A DNA stretch of 64,000 bases, from NCBI RefSeq assembly GCF_001854805.1, contig NZ_MBLO01000147.1, forward strand, positions 115,079-179,078, written 5' to 3'. This stretch comes from Pseudofrankia coriaricola (lineage in GTDB: Bacteria > Actinomycetota > Actinomycetes > Frankiales > Frankiaceae). Below are positions 1-7,910 of the stretch, piece by piece (the first letter of the stretch is position 1; each line of letters begins with the position of its first letter). Made by a program: the position numbers and the translations under genes. A model generated the notes under the pieces. The model searched no databases. It was not told where the DNA came from and worked only from the letters and a program-made list of their open reading frames with translations.

Positions 1-1188
1 AACCCGCAGGGAGCGGAAGATCTCGTCGTAGAACTCGTCCTCGCCGAGCAGCAGCTGGTGGACCCGGCGCAGGTACTCGCCCGACTGGGCGCCCTGGATG
101 ATCCGGTGGTCGTAGGTGCTGGTCAGCGTGGTCACCTTGGAGATGGCCATGCGGGCGAGCGTCTCTGTGGACGCGCCGGCGAACTCGGCCGGGTACTCCA
201 TCGAGCCGACGCCGATGATCGTGCCCTGGCCCTCCATCAGCCGCGGCACCGAGTGCACGGTGCCCAGACCGCCCGGGTTCGTCAGGCTGATCGTGACGCC
301 GGTGAAGTCGTCGGTGGTGAGCTTGCCCGCGCGGGCGCGGCGCACGATGTCCTCGTACGCGGCCCAGAACTGGGCGAAGTCCATCGCCTCGGCTTCCTTG
401 ACCGCGGCGACGACGAGCTGGCGGCCCTTCGACGTGACCAGGTCGATGGCGAGGCCCAGGTTGACGTGCCCCGGCGTGACCAGCGCCGGCTTGCCGTCGA
501 CCACCGCGTAGGAGTTGTTCATCTCGGGGAAGTCGACGAGCGCCTTCACCATCGCGAAGCCGATGAGATGGGTGAAGGAGATCTTGCCGCCGCGGGAGCG
601 AGCCAGGTGGCGGTTGATGACGATCCTGTTGTCGATCATCAGCTTGGCCGGCACGACGCGCACCGAGGTTGCCGTCGGCACGTGCAGCGACGTCTCCATG
701 TTGGTGACGACCCGGGCCGCGGCGCCCCGCAGCGTCGTCTGGGCCGCTGCCCGATTGGCGGAACCGGGGGGGCTGGCGGGGGAGGCCTGCGGCGCGCTGG
801 GGGCCGGCGCCGCCTTCGCGGCGGGCACGGGGGCCGGCGGAGGAGCCACGGGCGCGGGCGGGGCGGCAGGGGCCGCGGCCGGGGTGGGCGCGGACGGCGT
901 GGCGGCGGCTGGGGCCGCGGGCGCCTGGGCGGCGGGCGCCTGGGCGGCGGGCGCCTGGGCGGCGGGGCTCTGTGGCTCGGCTGGCGTGGTGGCGATGACC
1001 GCGCGAGCGCTCTCCGGGTCCGTGTTGTCGGTCGCGGTGGGCGCGCTCGGGTGATAGTCGGAGAGGAACTCGCGCCATTCGGGTGACACGCTGTCCGGAT
1101 CCGCGAGGTACTGCTGGTAGATCTCGAACACCAGCCACTCGTTGGTTCCGAAGTCAGGTCCTGACGCGGGTACCGTCGGTGCTGTCAC
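1..1188 (-). CDS. kgd: Multifunctional 2-oxoglutarate decarboxylase/dehydrogenase, N-terminal part (cut by window edge)
   Basis: This is the first 396 codons of the actinobacterial Kgd enzyme, which fuses an E2-like succinyltransferase domain to the thiamine-dependent E1 part and works at the 2-oxoglutarate step of the TCA cycle. The GTG start at 1188 is followed by the conserved N-terminal segment ([23 protein letters not shown]). Residues about 50-150 are a Pro/Ala linker with three near-identical AAQAP repeats. From about residue 150 the E2-like catalytic core is clear: [33 protein letters not shown] and [11 protein letters not shown] with the catalytic His. No lipoyl domain precedes it, as is usual for Kgd. 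The E1 part lies beyond position 1. Identification is firm; the exact start is less so because only a weak GAGG lies about 12 nt upstream. Confidence 0.93.
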   Translation of the reverse strand, partial: MTAPTVPASGPDFGTNEWLVFEIYQQYLADPDSVSPEWREFLSDYHPSAPTATDNTDPESARAVIATTPAEPQSPAAQAPAAQAPAAQAPAAPAAATPSAPTPAAAPAAPPAPVAPPPAPVPAAKAAPAPSAPQASPASPPGSANRAAAQTTLRGAAARVVTNMETSLHVPTATSVRVVPAKLMIDNRIVINRHLARSRGGKISFTHLIGFAMVKALVDFPEMNNSYAVVDGKPALVTPGHVNLGLAIDLVTSKGRQLVVAAVKEAEAMDFAQFWAAYEDIVRRARAGKLTTDDFTGVTISLTNPGGLGTVHSVPRLMEGQGTIIGVGSMEYPAEFAGASTETLARMAISKVTTLTSTYDHRIIQGAQSGEYLRRVHQLLLGEDEFYDEIFRSLRV

Positions 1189-1231
1189 GGGGCCAATCGC
1201 CTCTATCCAGGTGGAGACTTCACTTTGCCGA

Positions 1232-1253
1232 AAGGGGCCTTCGAAAGGCCCTT
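1232..1253. promoter_or_regulatory. Small hairpin upstream of kgd
   Basis: GGGCCTT (1235-1241) and AAGGCCC (1245-1251) form a perfect 7-bp stem with a 3-nt loop, extended by AA/TT past one bulged G. It lies 45-65 nt upstream of the kgd start, so it would be in the 5' leader or act as an operator. Function unknown. Confidence 0.35.
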
Positions 1254-1638
1254 CCGCTACCGCCTGTCCAGGCTACTCGCCGGGCCGAAGGTCCCTGGCG
1301 CGGCCCATTGCGGCAAATCAGTATGACGCCGCTCGCGCCGGCGTCGCCCCCGCTGGCCGGGCGGCCGCTGGTGGCGAGGCGTGGTCGCGGGGCTGCCCTG
1401 AGGCATCCGTCGCGGCATCGGCGGCGTGGCGTTCCGGCCGTCCCACCCATCGCGGGCGCCCGTCATCGCCTGCCGTGATTGACCGGCTACCCGTTGGCTC
1501 TCGGGCGCGGCCGATGTGAGTTTCCCAGCATCACGACCATCCCTCCCGCCGGCCCGGCCGGCCGGCCGGGCCGGCGCTCGCGGCCCGGATGGACATCCCC
1601 GCGCCCGGTGCCGGCGGCGGCGTGCGACGCTGCCCGGC
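1254..1638. other. Non-coding stretch between kgd and the HyuA-family gene
   Basis: No convincing gene on either strand. It should hold the divergent promoters for kgd and for the HyuA-family gene, but no clear promoter boxes were recognised. Confidence 0.4.
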
Positions 1639-3870
1639 GTGGTGGTGGGCAGGCGGGAAGGCACGGGAGGCGCCGCGGCGGCTCCCAGGACGGACGGGCG
1701 ACGCGCGGCGGACCTGCCGGGTTACCGGGTGGGGATCGACGTCGGCGGTACCTTCACCGACCTCGCCGCCGTCGCGCCGGACGGGCGGACGCTGTTCGCG
1801 AAGGTGCCCTCCGTGCCGGCCGACCCGTCGATCGCGGTCCTGTCCGCGTTCGCCGCGGCGGCGCTCGCCGGCCTGGCGGCCCCGGCACGCGCCGAGGAGC
1901 CGGCCGGGCGGGTCGAGCGGTTCGCCCACGGCACGACGGTCGCCACCAACGCGCTGCTGGAACGGGCGGGCGCGAGGACCGCGCTGGTCACCACCCATGG
2001 CTTCCGCGACGTCATCGAGATCGGCCGACAGAACCGGCCGTCGCTCTACGACCTGACCATGGACCGGCCGGCCCCGCTCGTCCCGCGCGCGCTGCGATTC
2101 ACGGTGCGTGAGCGCTGCGGCCCGGGCGGGGTGCTGGAGACCCTCACCCCTGGCGAGATCGCCCGGGTGGTCGACCAGGTCGCCGCCGTCGACGGCCTGG
2201 AGGCCGTCGCCGTCTGCCTGCTGTTCTCGTTCGCCTGGCCGGAGCACGAGCGGCGGCTGGCGGAGAGCCTGCGCGCCCGGCTGCCCGGGGTGACGGTCGT
2301 CGCCTCCAGCGAGGTGCTGCCCGCCTTCCGCGAGTACGAGCGGTTCGCCACCGCCACCGCGGATGCCTACCTGACGCCGAAGCTCTCCGCCTATCTCACC
2401 CGGCTGCGCGGGCGCCTGGCCGAGGTGGGCATCGGCGAGCCGCTCGTGATGCAGTCGTCGGGCGGGGTGGCGCGGCTGGCGGAGGCCGCGGCGCACGCGG
2501 CCACCTGCGTGCTGTCCGGCCCCGCCGGCGGGGTGGTCGGCGCGGCCTACGTCGCTGGTCTGTCCGGCGTGCGCGACCTGCTGACATTCGACATGGGCGG
2601 GACGTCCACCGACGTCGCACCGGTGCTCGGCGGGCGGGCACTGACCACCTCGGAGTCGGTGCTGGCCGGTATCCCGATCATGCTGCCGACGGTCGACGTG
2701 CACTCCGTCAGCGCGGGTGGCGGCTCGATCGCCTGGGTCGACTCGGGCGGCGCGCTGCGCGTCGGGCCGGCCTCCGCCGGCGCCGATCCCGGGCCGGCCT
2801 GCTACCAGCACGGGGGGCAGGCGGCGACGGTGACCGACGCCGACCTCGTCCTCGGCTATCTCGGCGACGGCGCGGGCCTCGGGGGGGAGGTCACGCTGTC
2901 GGCCGCGGCGGCTACGGCCGCGCTGGAGCGGCTGGGCGCGCGGCTCGGCCTCTCGGCGACCGACGCCGCGGCCGGGGTGGTCGCCGTCGCCGACGCCGAG
3001 ATGACCCGCGCGCTGCGGGTGGTCTCCGTCGAACGTGGCCTCGACCCGCGCGCGCTCGCGCTGGTGGCGTTCGGCGGAGCGGGCGGGACGCACGCCTGCG
3101 CGCTCGCCGAGGCGCTCGGGATGACGATGGTGCTGGTGCCGCGGGCGGCGGGCGTGCTGTCCGCGCTGGGGCTCGCGCTCGGTGACGTGCGCCGTGACCA
3201 CACGGCGCCGCTGCGCGGGCGGCTCGGCGACGTGGACCTCGCGGGCGCCTTCGGCCGGCTCGCCGGCCAGGTGTCGGCCACGGCCCGGAGCTCCGGCGGC
3301 GGAGATGGTGGGGAGGGCGGGGAGAGCGGGGACGGCCCGCTGCTGGAACGGCAGGTGGACTGCCGTTACGTGGGGCAGGCACACGAGCTGACCGTCTCCG
3401 CCGGCTCGCCGACGCCCGGCGACGCGGACGATCCGGCCGGCGCGGACGAGGCGCTCGCCGCCGCGGTGCGCGCGGCCTTCGAGGACACCCACGCCCAGCG
3501 CTATGGGCACGCGGCGCCCGGCCGGGACGTCGAGGTCGTCGCCGTCAGGCTCGTGGCCACCGCGCCCGGCCTGCGCCCCGCGCTCGCCGCCGAGCCGGCG
3601 GATCCGGCCGCCGCGCGCATCCGTCGCCGCGTCTGGCTGGGCAACCACCCGGATGGCGCCGGCCGCGTGCCCGAGGAGCCCGGCCACGCGGACCTGGGCG
3701 GGGGCTGGCACGAGGTCGACGTGGTCGCGCGCGCGGCCCTCGGCCCGGGCGACACGCTGGCCGGGCCTGCCGTCGTCGAGTTCACCGAGGCCACCTGCCT
3801 GGTCCGCCCCGGTTGGACCGCGCGCGTCGACCCGGTCGGCACGCTCACGCTCACCCGCCCGGCCAGCTGA
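1639..3870 (+). CDS. hyuA: Hydantoinase/oxoprolinase A-family ATP-dependent hydrolase
   Basis: The protein belongs to the HyuA/5-oxoprolinase family of cytoplasmic ATP-dependent amidohydrolases that open cyclic amides such as N-methylhydantoin or 5-oxoproline. The ASKHA-type nucleotide-binding motif VGIDVGGTFTDLAAV opens the protein. Further family blocks follow: FAHGTTVATNALLER, EIGRQNRPSLYDL, MQSSGGVARL, GPAGGVVGAAYVA, TFDMGGTSTDVAP, SAGGGSIAWVD, GADPGPACY and the C-terminal CRYVGQAHEL. The family normally partners with HyuB, but no HyuB gene is next to it. The start is uncertain: GTG codons at 1639, 1642, 1645 and 1729 are in frame and none has a clear ribosome-binding site; the family usually begins just before the VGIDVGG motif, so 1729 is quite possible. 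From 1639 the product is 743 residues. Substrate cannot be read from the sequence. Confidence 0.85.
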   Translation: MVVGRREGTGGAAAAPRTDGRRAADLPGYRVGIDVGGTFTDLAAVAPDGRTLFAKVPSVPADPSIAVLSAFAAAALAGLAAPARAEEPAGRVERFAHGTTVATNALLERAGARTALVTTHGFRDVIEIGRQNRPSLYDLTMDRPAPLVPRALRFTVRERCGPGGVLETLTPGEIARVVDQVAAVDGLEAVAVCLLFSFAWPEHERRLAESLRARLPGVTVVASSEVLPAFREYERFATATADAYLTPKLSAYLTRLRGRLAEVGIGEPLVMQSSGGVARLAEAAAHAATCVLSGPAGGVVGAAYVAGLSGVRDLLTFDMGGTSTDVAPVLGGRALTTSESVLAGIPIMLPTVDVHSVSAGGGSIAWVDSGGALRVGPASAGADPGPACYQHGGQAATVTDADLVLGYLGDGAGLGGEVTLSAAAATAALERLGARLGLSATDAAAGVVAVADAEMTRALRVVSVERGLDPRALALVAFGGAGGTHACALAEALGMTMVLVPRAAGVLSALGLALGDVRRDHTAPLRGRLGDVDLAGAFGRLAGQVSATARSSGGGDGGEGGESGDGPLLERQVDCRYVGQAHELTVSAGSPTPGDADDPAGADEALAAAVRAAFEDTHAQRYGHAAPGRDVEVVAVRLVATAPGLRPALAAEPADPAAARIRRRVWLGNHPDGAGRVPEEPGHADLGGGWHEVDVVARAALGPGDTLAGPAVVEFTEATCLVRPGWTARVDPVGTLTLTRPAS

Positions 3871-4123
3871 CCGCGGCTCCCCACTCGCGGCCACGAGCCA
3901 CGCGCCGAGCCGAGCCGGTGAGGGGAGCGGAGGCGAGCGACGCTACGTGACGAAAATTGGGCATAGTAGGGACCTTTTCCCCGCCGTCCCGCGCCGGGAA
4001 CAGTCCTGTGGCCTGCGTCGTTAACACGACCGTACCGGTCCGCATCATGGCCCCCGGACCTAAAAATTGTCGCTACGTGCGACCTTGCCCCGTGAGGCGA
4101 CCTGGCGGGCCGGTGCTTTTCGT
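3871..4123. other. Non-coding stretch, AT-richer, after hyuA
   Basis: No gene is evident. It contains two blocks with related motifs, ACGTGACGAAAATTG near 3946 and CGCTACGTGCGACC near 4071, which could be part of a degenerate repeat, but they do not form a clean direct or inverted repeat. Confidence 0.3.
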
Positions 4124-4155
4124 CAAGATCGCGCCCCAGCTGGGGCGCGATCTTG
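4124..4155. terminator. Perfect 32-bp palindrome, bidirectional terminator
   Basis: CAAGATCGCGCCCCAG is followed at once by its exact reverse complement, giving a 16-bp arm on each side. It lies 3 bp beyond the thiL stop and 253 bp past the convergent hyuA stop, the right place for a two-way terminator. On the plus strand it is followed by CATTT, only a very short T run. Confidence 0.7.
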
Positions 4156-4158
4156 CAT

Positions 4159-5109
4159 TTAGGGGTGTCTGTAGTGGTCCCAGCCCTGCGGGCCCTCATA
4201 CGGGGTGCCGTCGACGAGGACACCGGAGCCCTCGGTCACCTCGCCGATCAGGCTCACGCCGGCCGGCAGCGCGGAGCTCGGCGGGAGGCAGGCGACGAAG
4301 GCGTTGTCGTCACCGCCGGTGAGGACCCAGCGCAGCGGGTCGGCGGCCAGGCGCTCGGCGGCCGCGCGCAGCGGCTCGGCGATGTCGAAGGCGGCCGAGC
4401 GCAACTCGACGCGGATGCCCGACGCGGTGGCGATGTGGCCGACATCGGCCAGCAGGCCGTCGCTGACGTCGCACATCGCGCTCGCGCCCGCGGCCGCCAG
4501 CGCCCGGCCGGCGGCGTAGGGCGGCTCGGGACGGCGGTGGGCGTCGAGCAGCTCGGCGGGGTCGCCCGCGCCCGCGCCCAGCAGTTCCAGGCCGGCCTGC
4601 GCCCAGCCCAGGCGGCCGGCGAGCACCACCCGGTCACCTGGGCGCGCCCCGGAACGCCGGATGGGCTCGGCGCCGCCCAGGTCGCCGAGCGCGGTGACCG
4701 CCAGGATCACGCGGTCCGCTGAGCTCACGTCCCCGCCGGCGATGACGGCGCCGACCTCGGCACACTCGTCGCGCAGCCCATCGGCGAGCCGCAGCACCCA
4801 TGCGACCGGGAGATCGCCCGGCGCGGCCAGGCCAAGCAGCAGACCCGTCGGCCGGGCTCCCATCGCGACCACGTCGCTGAGGTTCTGCGCCGCGGCCTTG
4901 CGGCCGACGTCGTACCCGGACGAGTAGTCGCGCCGGAAGTGCCGGCTCTCGAGCAGCAGGTCGGTGGTCGCCACGACTCGGCCGTCCGGCGCGGCGAGCA
5001 GCGCGGCGTCGTCACCCGGGCCGATCAGCAGCCCGTCGCCGCCGGGGAACCGGGCGGTGATCGCCCTGATCAGGCCGAACTCGCCGAGATCGGCCACAAC
5101 GCCCGTCAT
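4159..5109 (-). CDS. thiL: Thiamine-monophosphate kinase
   Basis: ThiL phosphorylates thiamine monophosphate to thiamine pyrophosphate with ATP, the last step of cofactor synthesis, in the cytosol. The 316-residue length is normal for the family. Visible motifs are GEFGLIRAI at the N-terminus, GPGDDAALL (metal/nucleotide binding), TTDLLLESRHFRRDY, QNLSDVVAMGARPTG, CDVSDGLLADV, and LTGGDDNAFVACLP near the C-terminus. The ATG start at 5109 fits the family N-terminus. It is monocistronic here: convergent with hyuA through the palindrome at 4124-4155, with a long non-coding stretch upstream. No thiamine riboswitch-like structure was recognised. Confidence 0.95.
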   Translation of the reverse strand: MTGVVADLGEFGLIRAITARFPGGDGLLIGPGDDAALLAAPDGRVVATTDLLLESRHFRRDYSSGYDVGRKAAAQNLSDVVAMGARPTGLLLGLAAPGDLPVAWVLRLADGLRDECAEVGAVIAGGDVSSADRVILAVTALGDLGGAEPIRRSGARPGDRVVLAGRLGWAQAGLELLGAGAGDPAELLDAHRRPEPPYAAGRALAAAGASAMCDVSDGLLADVGHIATASGIRVELRSAAFDIAEPLRAAAERLAADPLRWVLTGGDDNAFVACLPPSSALPAGVSLIGEVTEGSGVLVDGTPYEGPQGWDHYRHP

Positions 5110-5976
5110 CGAAAGTGAGCGGCTGGGGAGGGGCGCACGCCCGGCACTCTAGCCTCGCGGCCCGCCGACAGTCATGCGCCGACCGTGTACACCGCTCGCG
5201 CCGAATACGGCGTTCCTTGTGAAATCGTCGCCCGCGGGTGCGCGGACCACCCGCTCATGGCCGGGCCATCCGCCCCGGCGGCGCGCGAGAGCGGTCTCCG
5301 CCTGGGAGGACGAACAGCGCCGTTTCCGCGGTATGGGACATTGTTTTCCTGGCGTTTCTTCGCGCGCGATGTCCGGTCGAAATACCCCGGCCCGGCGCGG
5401 CTGAATTCCGCCGCGAAACGGCGGCGCGATGCCGGGGCCGCCATCGCGGCGCGGTCGACGGGGCCCGGCGCGCGGGCCCGGTGATACGGCGCGGTTGCCC
5501 TCGGCCGGCGCCGCGATCCCGGTCGTCATTTCCGGCCGTCATCGTGATGTCGCCGGATGCCGCGTGTGCGGCGTCACGGCCGGCCAGGTGGGCGGCCGGA
5601 GCGACGCCCGGCCGCCGGGCGGACCACCAGACGACCGGTCCCGCCGGAGCGGGTCGCCACTGCTCTCGGCGGGTCCAGCGCGACGCCCGCACCCGGCAGC
5701 CGGCGGCTCCCGATGTTCCATCCGGGCGGCACCCTCGGCGTTCGGCCGGCAAGGTCACGACGGATGCCGTCGATGGCAACATCGCTGACATCTGACCGTC
5801 ATATCCCGCTGGGACTCTGACGGCCGTGCCGCTCGTCATCCCCTGCCGCCCGTATCGCCCGGCGGTGCCGGCCGCGCATGCCTCGAGGCCGAGGCCGCGG
5901 ACGCACCCTGGGCCGGTACCCGGCGCCCCGCCGGACGCCGGCGGGCGGGCCGGGACCAGGCGACGGTAGGGCGCCG
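5110..5976. other. Long non-coding stretch between thiL and the amidase
   Basis: About 870 bp without a credible gene on either strand. Small structures seen are a CGCCG/CGGCG hairpin at 5202-5215 and a CCGTCA/TGACGG inverted repeat at 5796-5823 that may be an operator of the amidase gene. Confidence 0.4.
5796..5823. promoter_or_regulatory. Inverted repeat, possible operator
   Basis: Perfect 6-bp arms CCGTCA (5796-5801) and TGACGG (5818-5823) sit around 155-180 bp upstream of the amidase start, with an AT-richer CATATCC between them. A regulator binding site is an inference only. Confidence 0.25.
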
Positions 5977-7803
5977 GTGGCACTGCAGCCAGGGAAGGGA
6001 AAGGTCGAGGGCAAGCACTACCTGCCGTCCACCCCGGAGACGGTCCGCTGGGGGGAGCTGCCGACGGCGCGCACCAGGCCGGTGCTGACCGTCGACACGG
6101 GCGCGACCGTCACCGTCGACACGGTCAGCCAGGAGGGCATCCTGGAGGACCAGGGCCGCGACCCCGACGCGTTCTTCGGCCGTCACGGCGTCACCACGGC
6201 GGAGGTCCTCGAGGACGCCAGGGCGATCGCGGCGTCCGGGATGCCCCACCGCTTCGGCGTCGACGGCCCGCACATCGTCACCGGCCCCGTGTACGTGCGC
6301 GGCGCCGAGCCCGGCGACGTGCTGCGGATCGAGGTCGTGTCGCTCCTGCCCAGGGCCCGTTACGGCCTCATCTCCAACCGCCACGGGCAGGGCCTGCTCG
6401 CCGGCGAGTTTCCCGAGGGGCCGCCGCCGGACGACGACGCCGACTCCCGGCACTGGCACGGGTTTCGGACCGTCAGCAGCTTCTGCGCGGTCGAGCGCCG
6501 GCGCGGCAAGCTGTTCGGCGCGCTCGACGCGTCGACGGCCGGCGGCGCGCGGGTGCGTTTCCCGCTCATGCCGTTCATGGGAATCATGGCGGTGGCTGTG
6601 GAAACCGGCGCGGAGTCCGGTACCGACGGCGACGGCGGGGCGGTTGCGATGCCGTCCACGTCGGTCGGACTGCACGGTGGCGCGCTGGACTGCCGGGAGC
6701 TGGGAGTCGGTGCCAGGCTCTACCTGCCGGTGCAGGTGCCCGGAGCGCTCTTCGCCGTCGGGGACCCGCACTACTCGGCGGGAGACGGCAAGATCGGGCT
6801 GACCGCGCTGGAGGGGCCGCTGCGGGCGACGTTCCGGCTCACCGCCCTGCGCGAGCCAGCCGCGCGGTCGGCACTCGGGACGCTGCGGGAGCCGTTCGTC
6901 GAGACCGAGGCCTGCTGGCTCACGCTGGGGCTGGACGTCGACGTCACCGAGGCGGTCCGGCGGGCCGCCCGTTCGGCGGTGCTCTTCCTTTCCAGCCGGC
7001 TGGGACTGGAGCGCGCGGCCGCGCTCGCCTACCTGACGGCGGCGGCGGACTTCGGGATCAGCCAGGTCGTCAACGGCGTGCACACCGCTTACTGCCGCCT
7101 GCGGCGGGCCGACTTCAGCGAGACGCCGCCCAGGCCGCGGCTGCCGCGCGCCGCGCTCGGCCGGCTGGTCGGGCCCGAGGACGACGACGGGCTCGACCGG
7201 GACGCGGCGATCGACAGCGAGATCTCGGACAACGGCTCCCGCGACACCATCGGTCGTCATGGCGGCGGCCGTGGCCGCCCGTCCGCGGGCGCGGGAACCG
7301 CCCGCCCGCTGGCTGCCGGCGCCAGCCTCGCGGACGCGGATGGCGACGGGCAGGAGTCGTCCGCGGTCGACGGGCAACCGGTTGACGGACACACCGTCGA
7401 TGGGTCCGCGGGTGACGGACACGCGGTCGATGGGCAACCGGTCGACGGGCATGGCGCCCGCACGCCCGGTGGCGACGGTCCCGGCTCGGACCCGGCCGAC
7501 GTGAGCCCGAACGACCAGGCCGAGGACGAGGACACCGACGGCGACACGCCGGCAGTCCCGGTCGGGCAGGAGGCCACCGCCGCGTCCCGCCCGCCCCCGC
7601 CGCCCGGCCAGCGATCGCACGATCATGACGAAGCCCGCGCGGCCGGAGGCCAGACCGCGGGCGTCATCGGCCAGAGGTCGCGCGATCATGGCGAGGCCCG
7701 GGCGGCCGGAGCCCGGCAGCCAGGTCGCGATCCCGCGCCGCGCGGCGCGGGCAAGGCAACCGGGCGCCCAGCTCCCGACAGCCCGTCCGCCGCCGGCCGC
7801 TGA
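5977..7803 (+). CDS. Acetamidase/formamidase-family protein with long disordered C-terminal tail
   Basis: Residues 1 to about 380 match the FmdA/AmdA family of zinc-dependent amidases that release ammonia from formamide or acetamide. Family blocks seen are VDTVSQEGILEDQG, PHIVTGPVYVRGAEPGDVL, RFPLMPFMGIM, GGALDCRELGVGARLYLPV and GALFAVGDPHYSAGDGKI. The remaining 225 or so residues are not part of the known fold. They are Gly/Asp/Pro-rich and include a run of imperfect DG-containing repeats (VDGQPVDGH type, encoded at 7368-7452) and a duplicated HDHDEARAAG/RDHGEARAAG segment. The GTG at 5977 was chosen because GGTAGGG lies just upstream; longer in-frame starts would add only low-complexity residues. 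The gene stands alone. The tail is unusual for an amidase. Confidence 0.82.
   Translation: MALQPGKGKVEGKHYLPSTPETVRWGELPTARTRPVLTVDTGATVTVDTVSQEGILEDQGRDPDAFFGRHGVTTAEVLEDARAIAASGMPHRFGVDGPHIVTGPVYVRGAEPGDVLRIEVVSLLPRARYGLISNRHGQGLLAGEFPEGPPPDDDADSRHWHGFRTVSSFCAVERRRGKLFGALDASTAGGARVRFPLMPFMGIMAVAVETGAESGTDGDGGAVAMPSTSVGLHGGALDCRELGVGARLYLPVQVPGALFAVGDPHYSAGDGKIGLTALEGPLRATFRLTALREPAARSALGTLREPFVETEACWLTLGLDVDVTEAVRRAARSAVLFLSSRLGLERAAALAYLTAAADFGISQVVNGVHTAYCRLRRADFSETPPRPRLPRAALGRLVGPEDDDGLDRDAAIDSEISDNGSRDTIGRHGGGRGRPSAGAGTARPLAAGASLADADGDGQESSAVDGQPVDGHTVDGSAGDGHAVDGQPVDGHGARTPGGDGPGSDPADVSPNDQAEDEDTDGDTPAVPVGQEATAASRPPPPPGQRSHDHDEARAAGGQTAGVIGQRSRDHGEARAAGARQPGRDPAPRGAGKATGRPAPDSPSAAGR
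7368..7452 (+). repeat. Degenerate tandem repeat encoding DG-rich units
   Basis: Repeats of the pattern GTCGACGGGCAACCGGT with drift encode VDGQPVDGH, TVDGSAGDGH and AVDGQPVDGH in the tail of the amidase-family protein. Copies differ by a few bases, so this is an old expansion. Confidence 0.6.
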
Positions 7804-7827
7804 CCGCTCCACGCCCATCGCCCGTTC

Positions 7828-7853
7828 CTGGGCGGCGGGCGCCCGCCGTCCAG
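7828..7853. terminator. Bidirectional terminator hairpin
   Basis: A 13-bp stem with one G-T pair runs from CTGGGCGGCGGGC (7828-7840) to GCCCGCCGTCCAG (7841-7853), with a perfect 14-bp palindrome GGCGGGCGCCCGCC at its centre. It lies between the convergent ends of the amidase and helicase-nuclease genes. Confidence 0.6.
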
Positions 7854-7910
7854 CCTCAGAAATCCCATGCGCTCAGCTGTGGGCGCGGAGCGTCCGGCAA
7901 CGGGAGCGCC

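Noticed and set aside
1531..3894. A 787-codon open frame on the minus strand opposite hyuA
   Set aside because: Arg/Gly/Pro-rich shadow frame of a GC-rich gene with no domain; the plus strand encodes a clear HyuA-family protein.
3932..4075. A possible MITE with ends around CGCTACGTGACGAAAATT
   Set aside because: The two ends match only loosely as an inverted pair and no target duplication was found.
4072..4158. A thiamine-pyrophosphate riboswitch for thiL
   Set aside because: The structured sequence lies downstream of thiL, not in its leader, and is a simple palindrome without TPP-box motifs.
5836..7818. A 660-codon minus frame opposite the amidase gene
   Set aside because: Low-complexity shadow; the plus strand has the recognisable amidase motifs.
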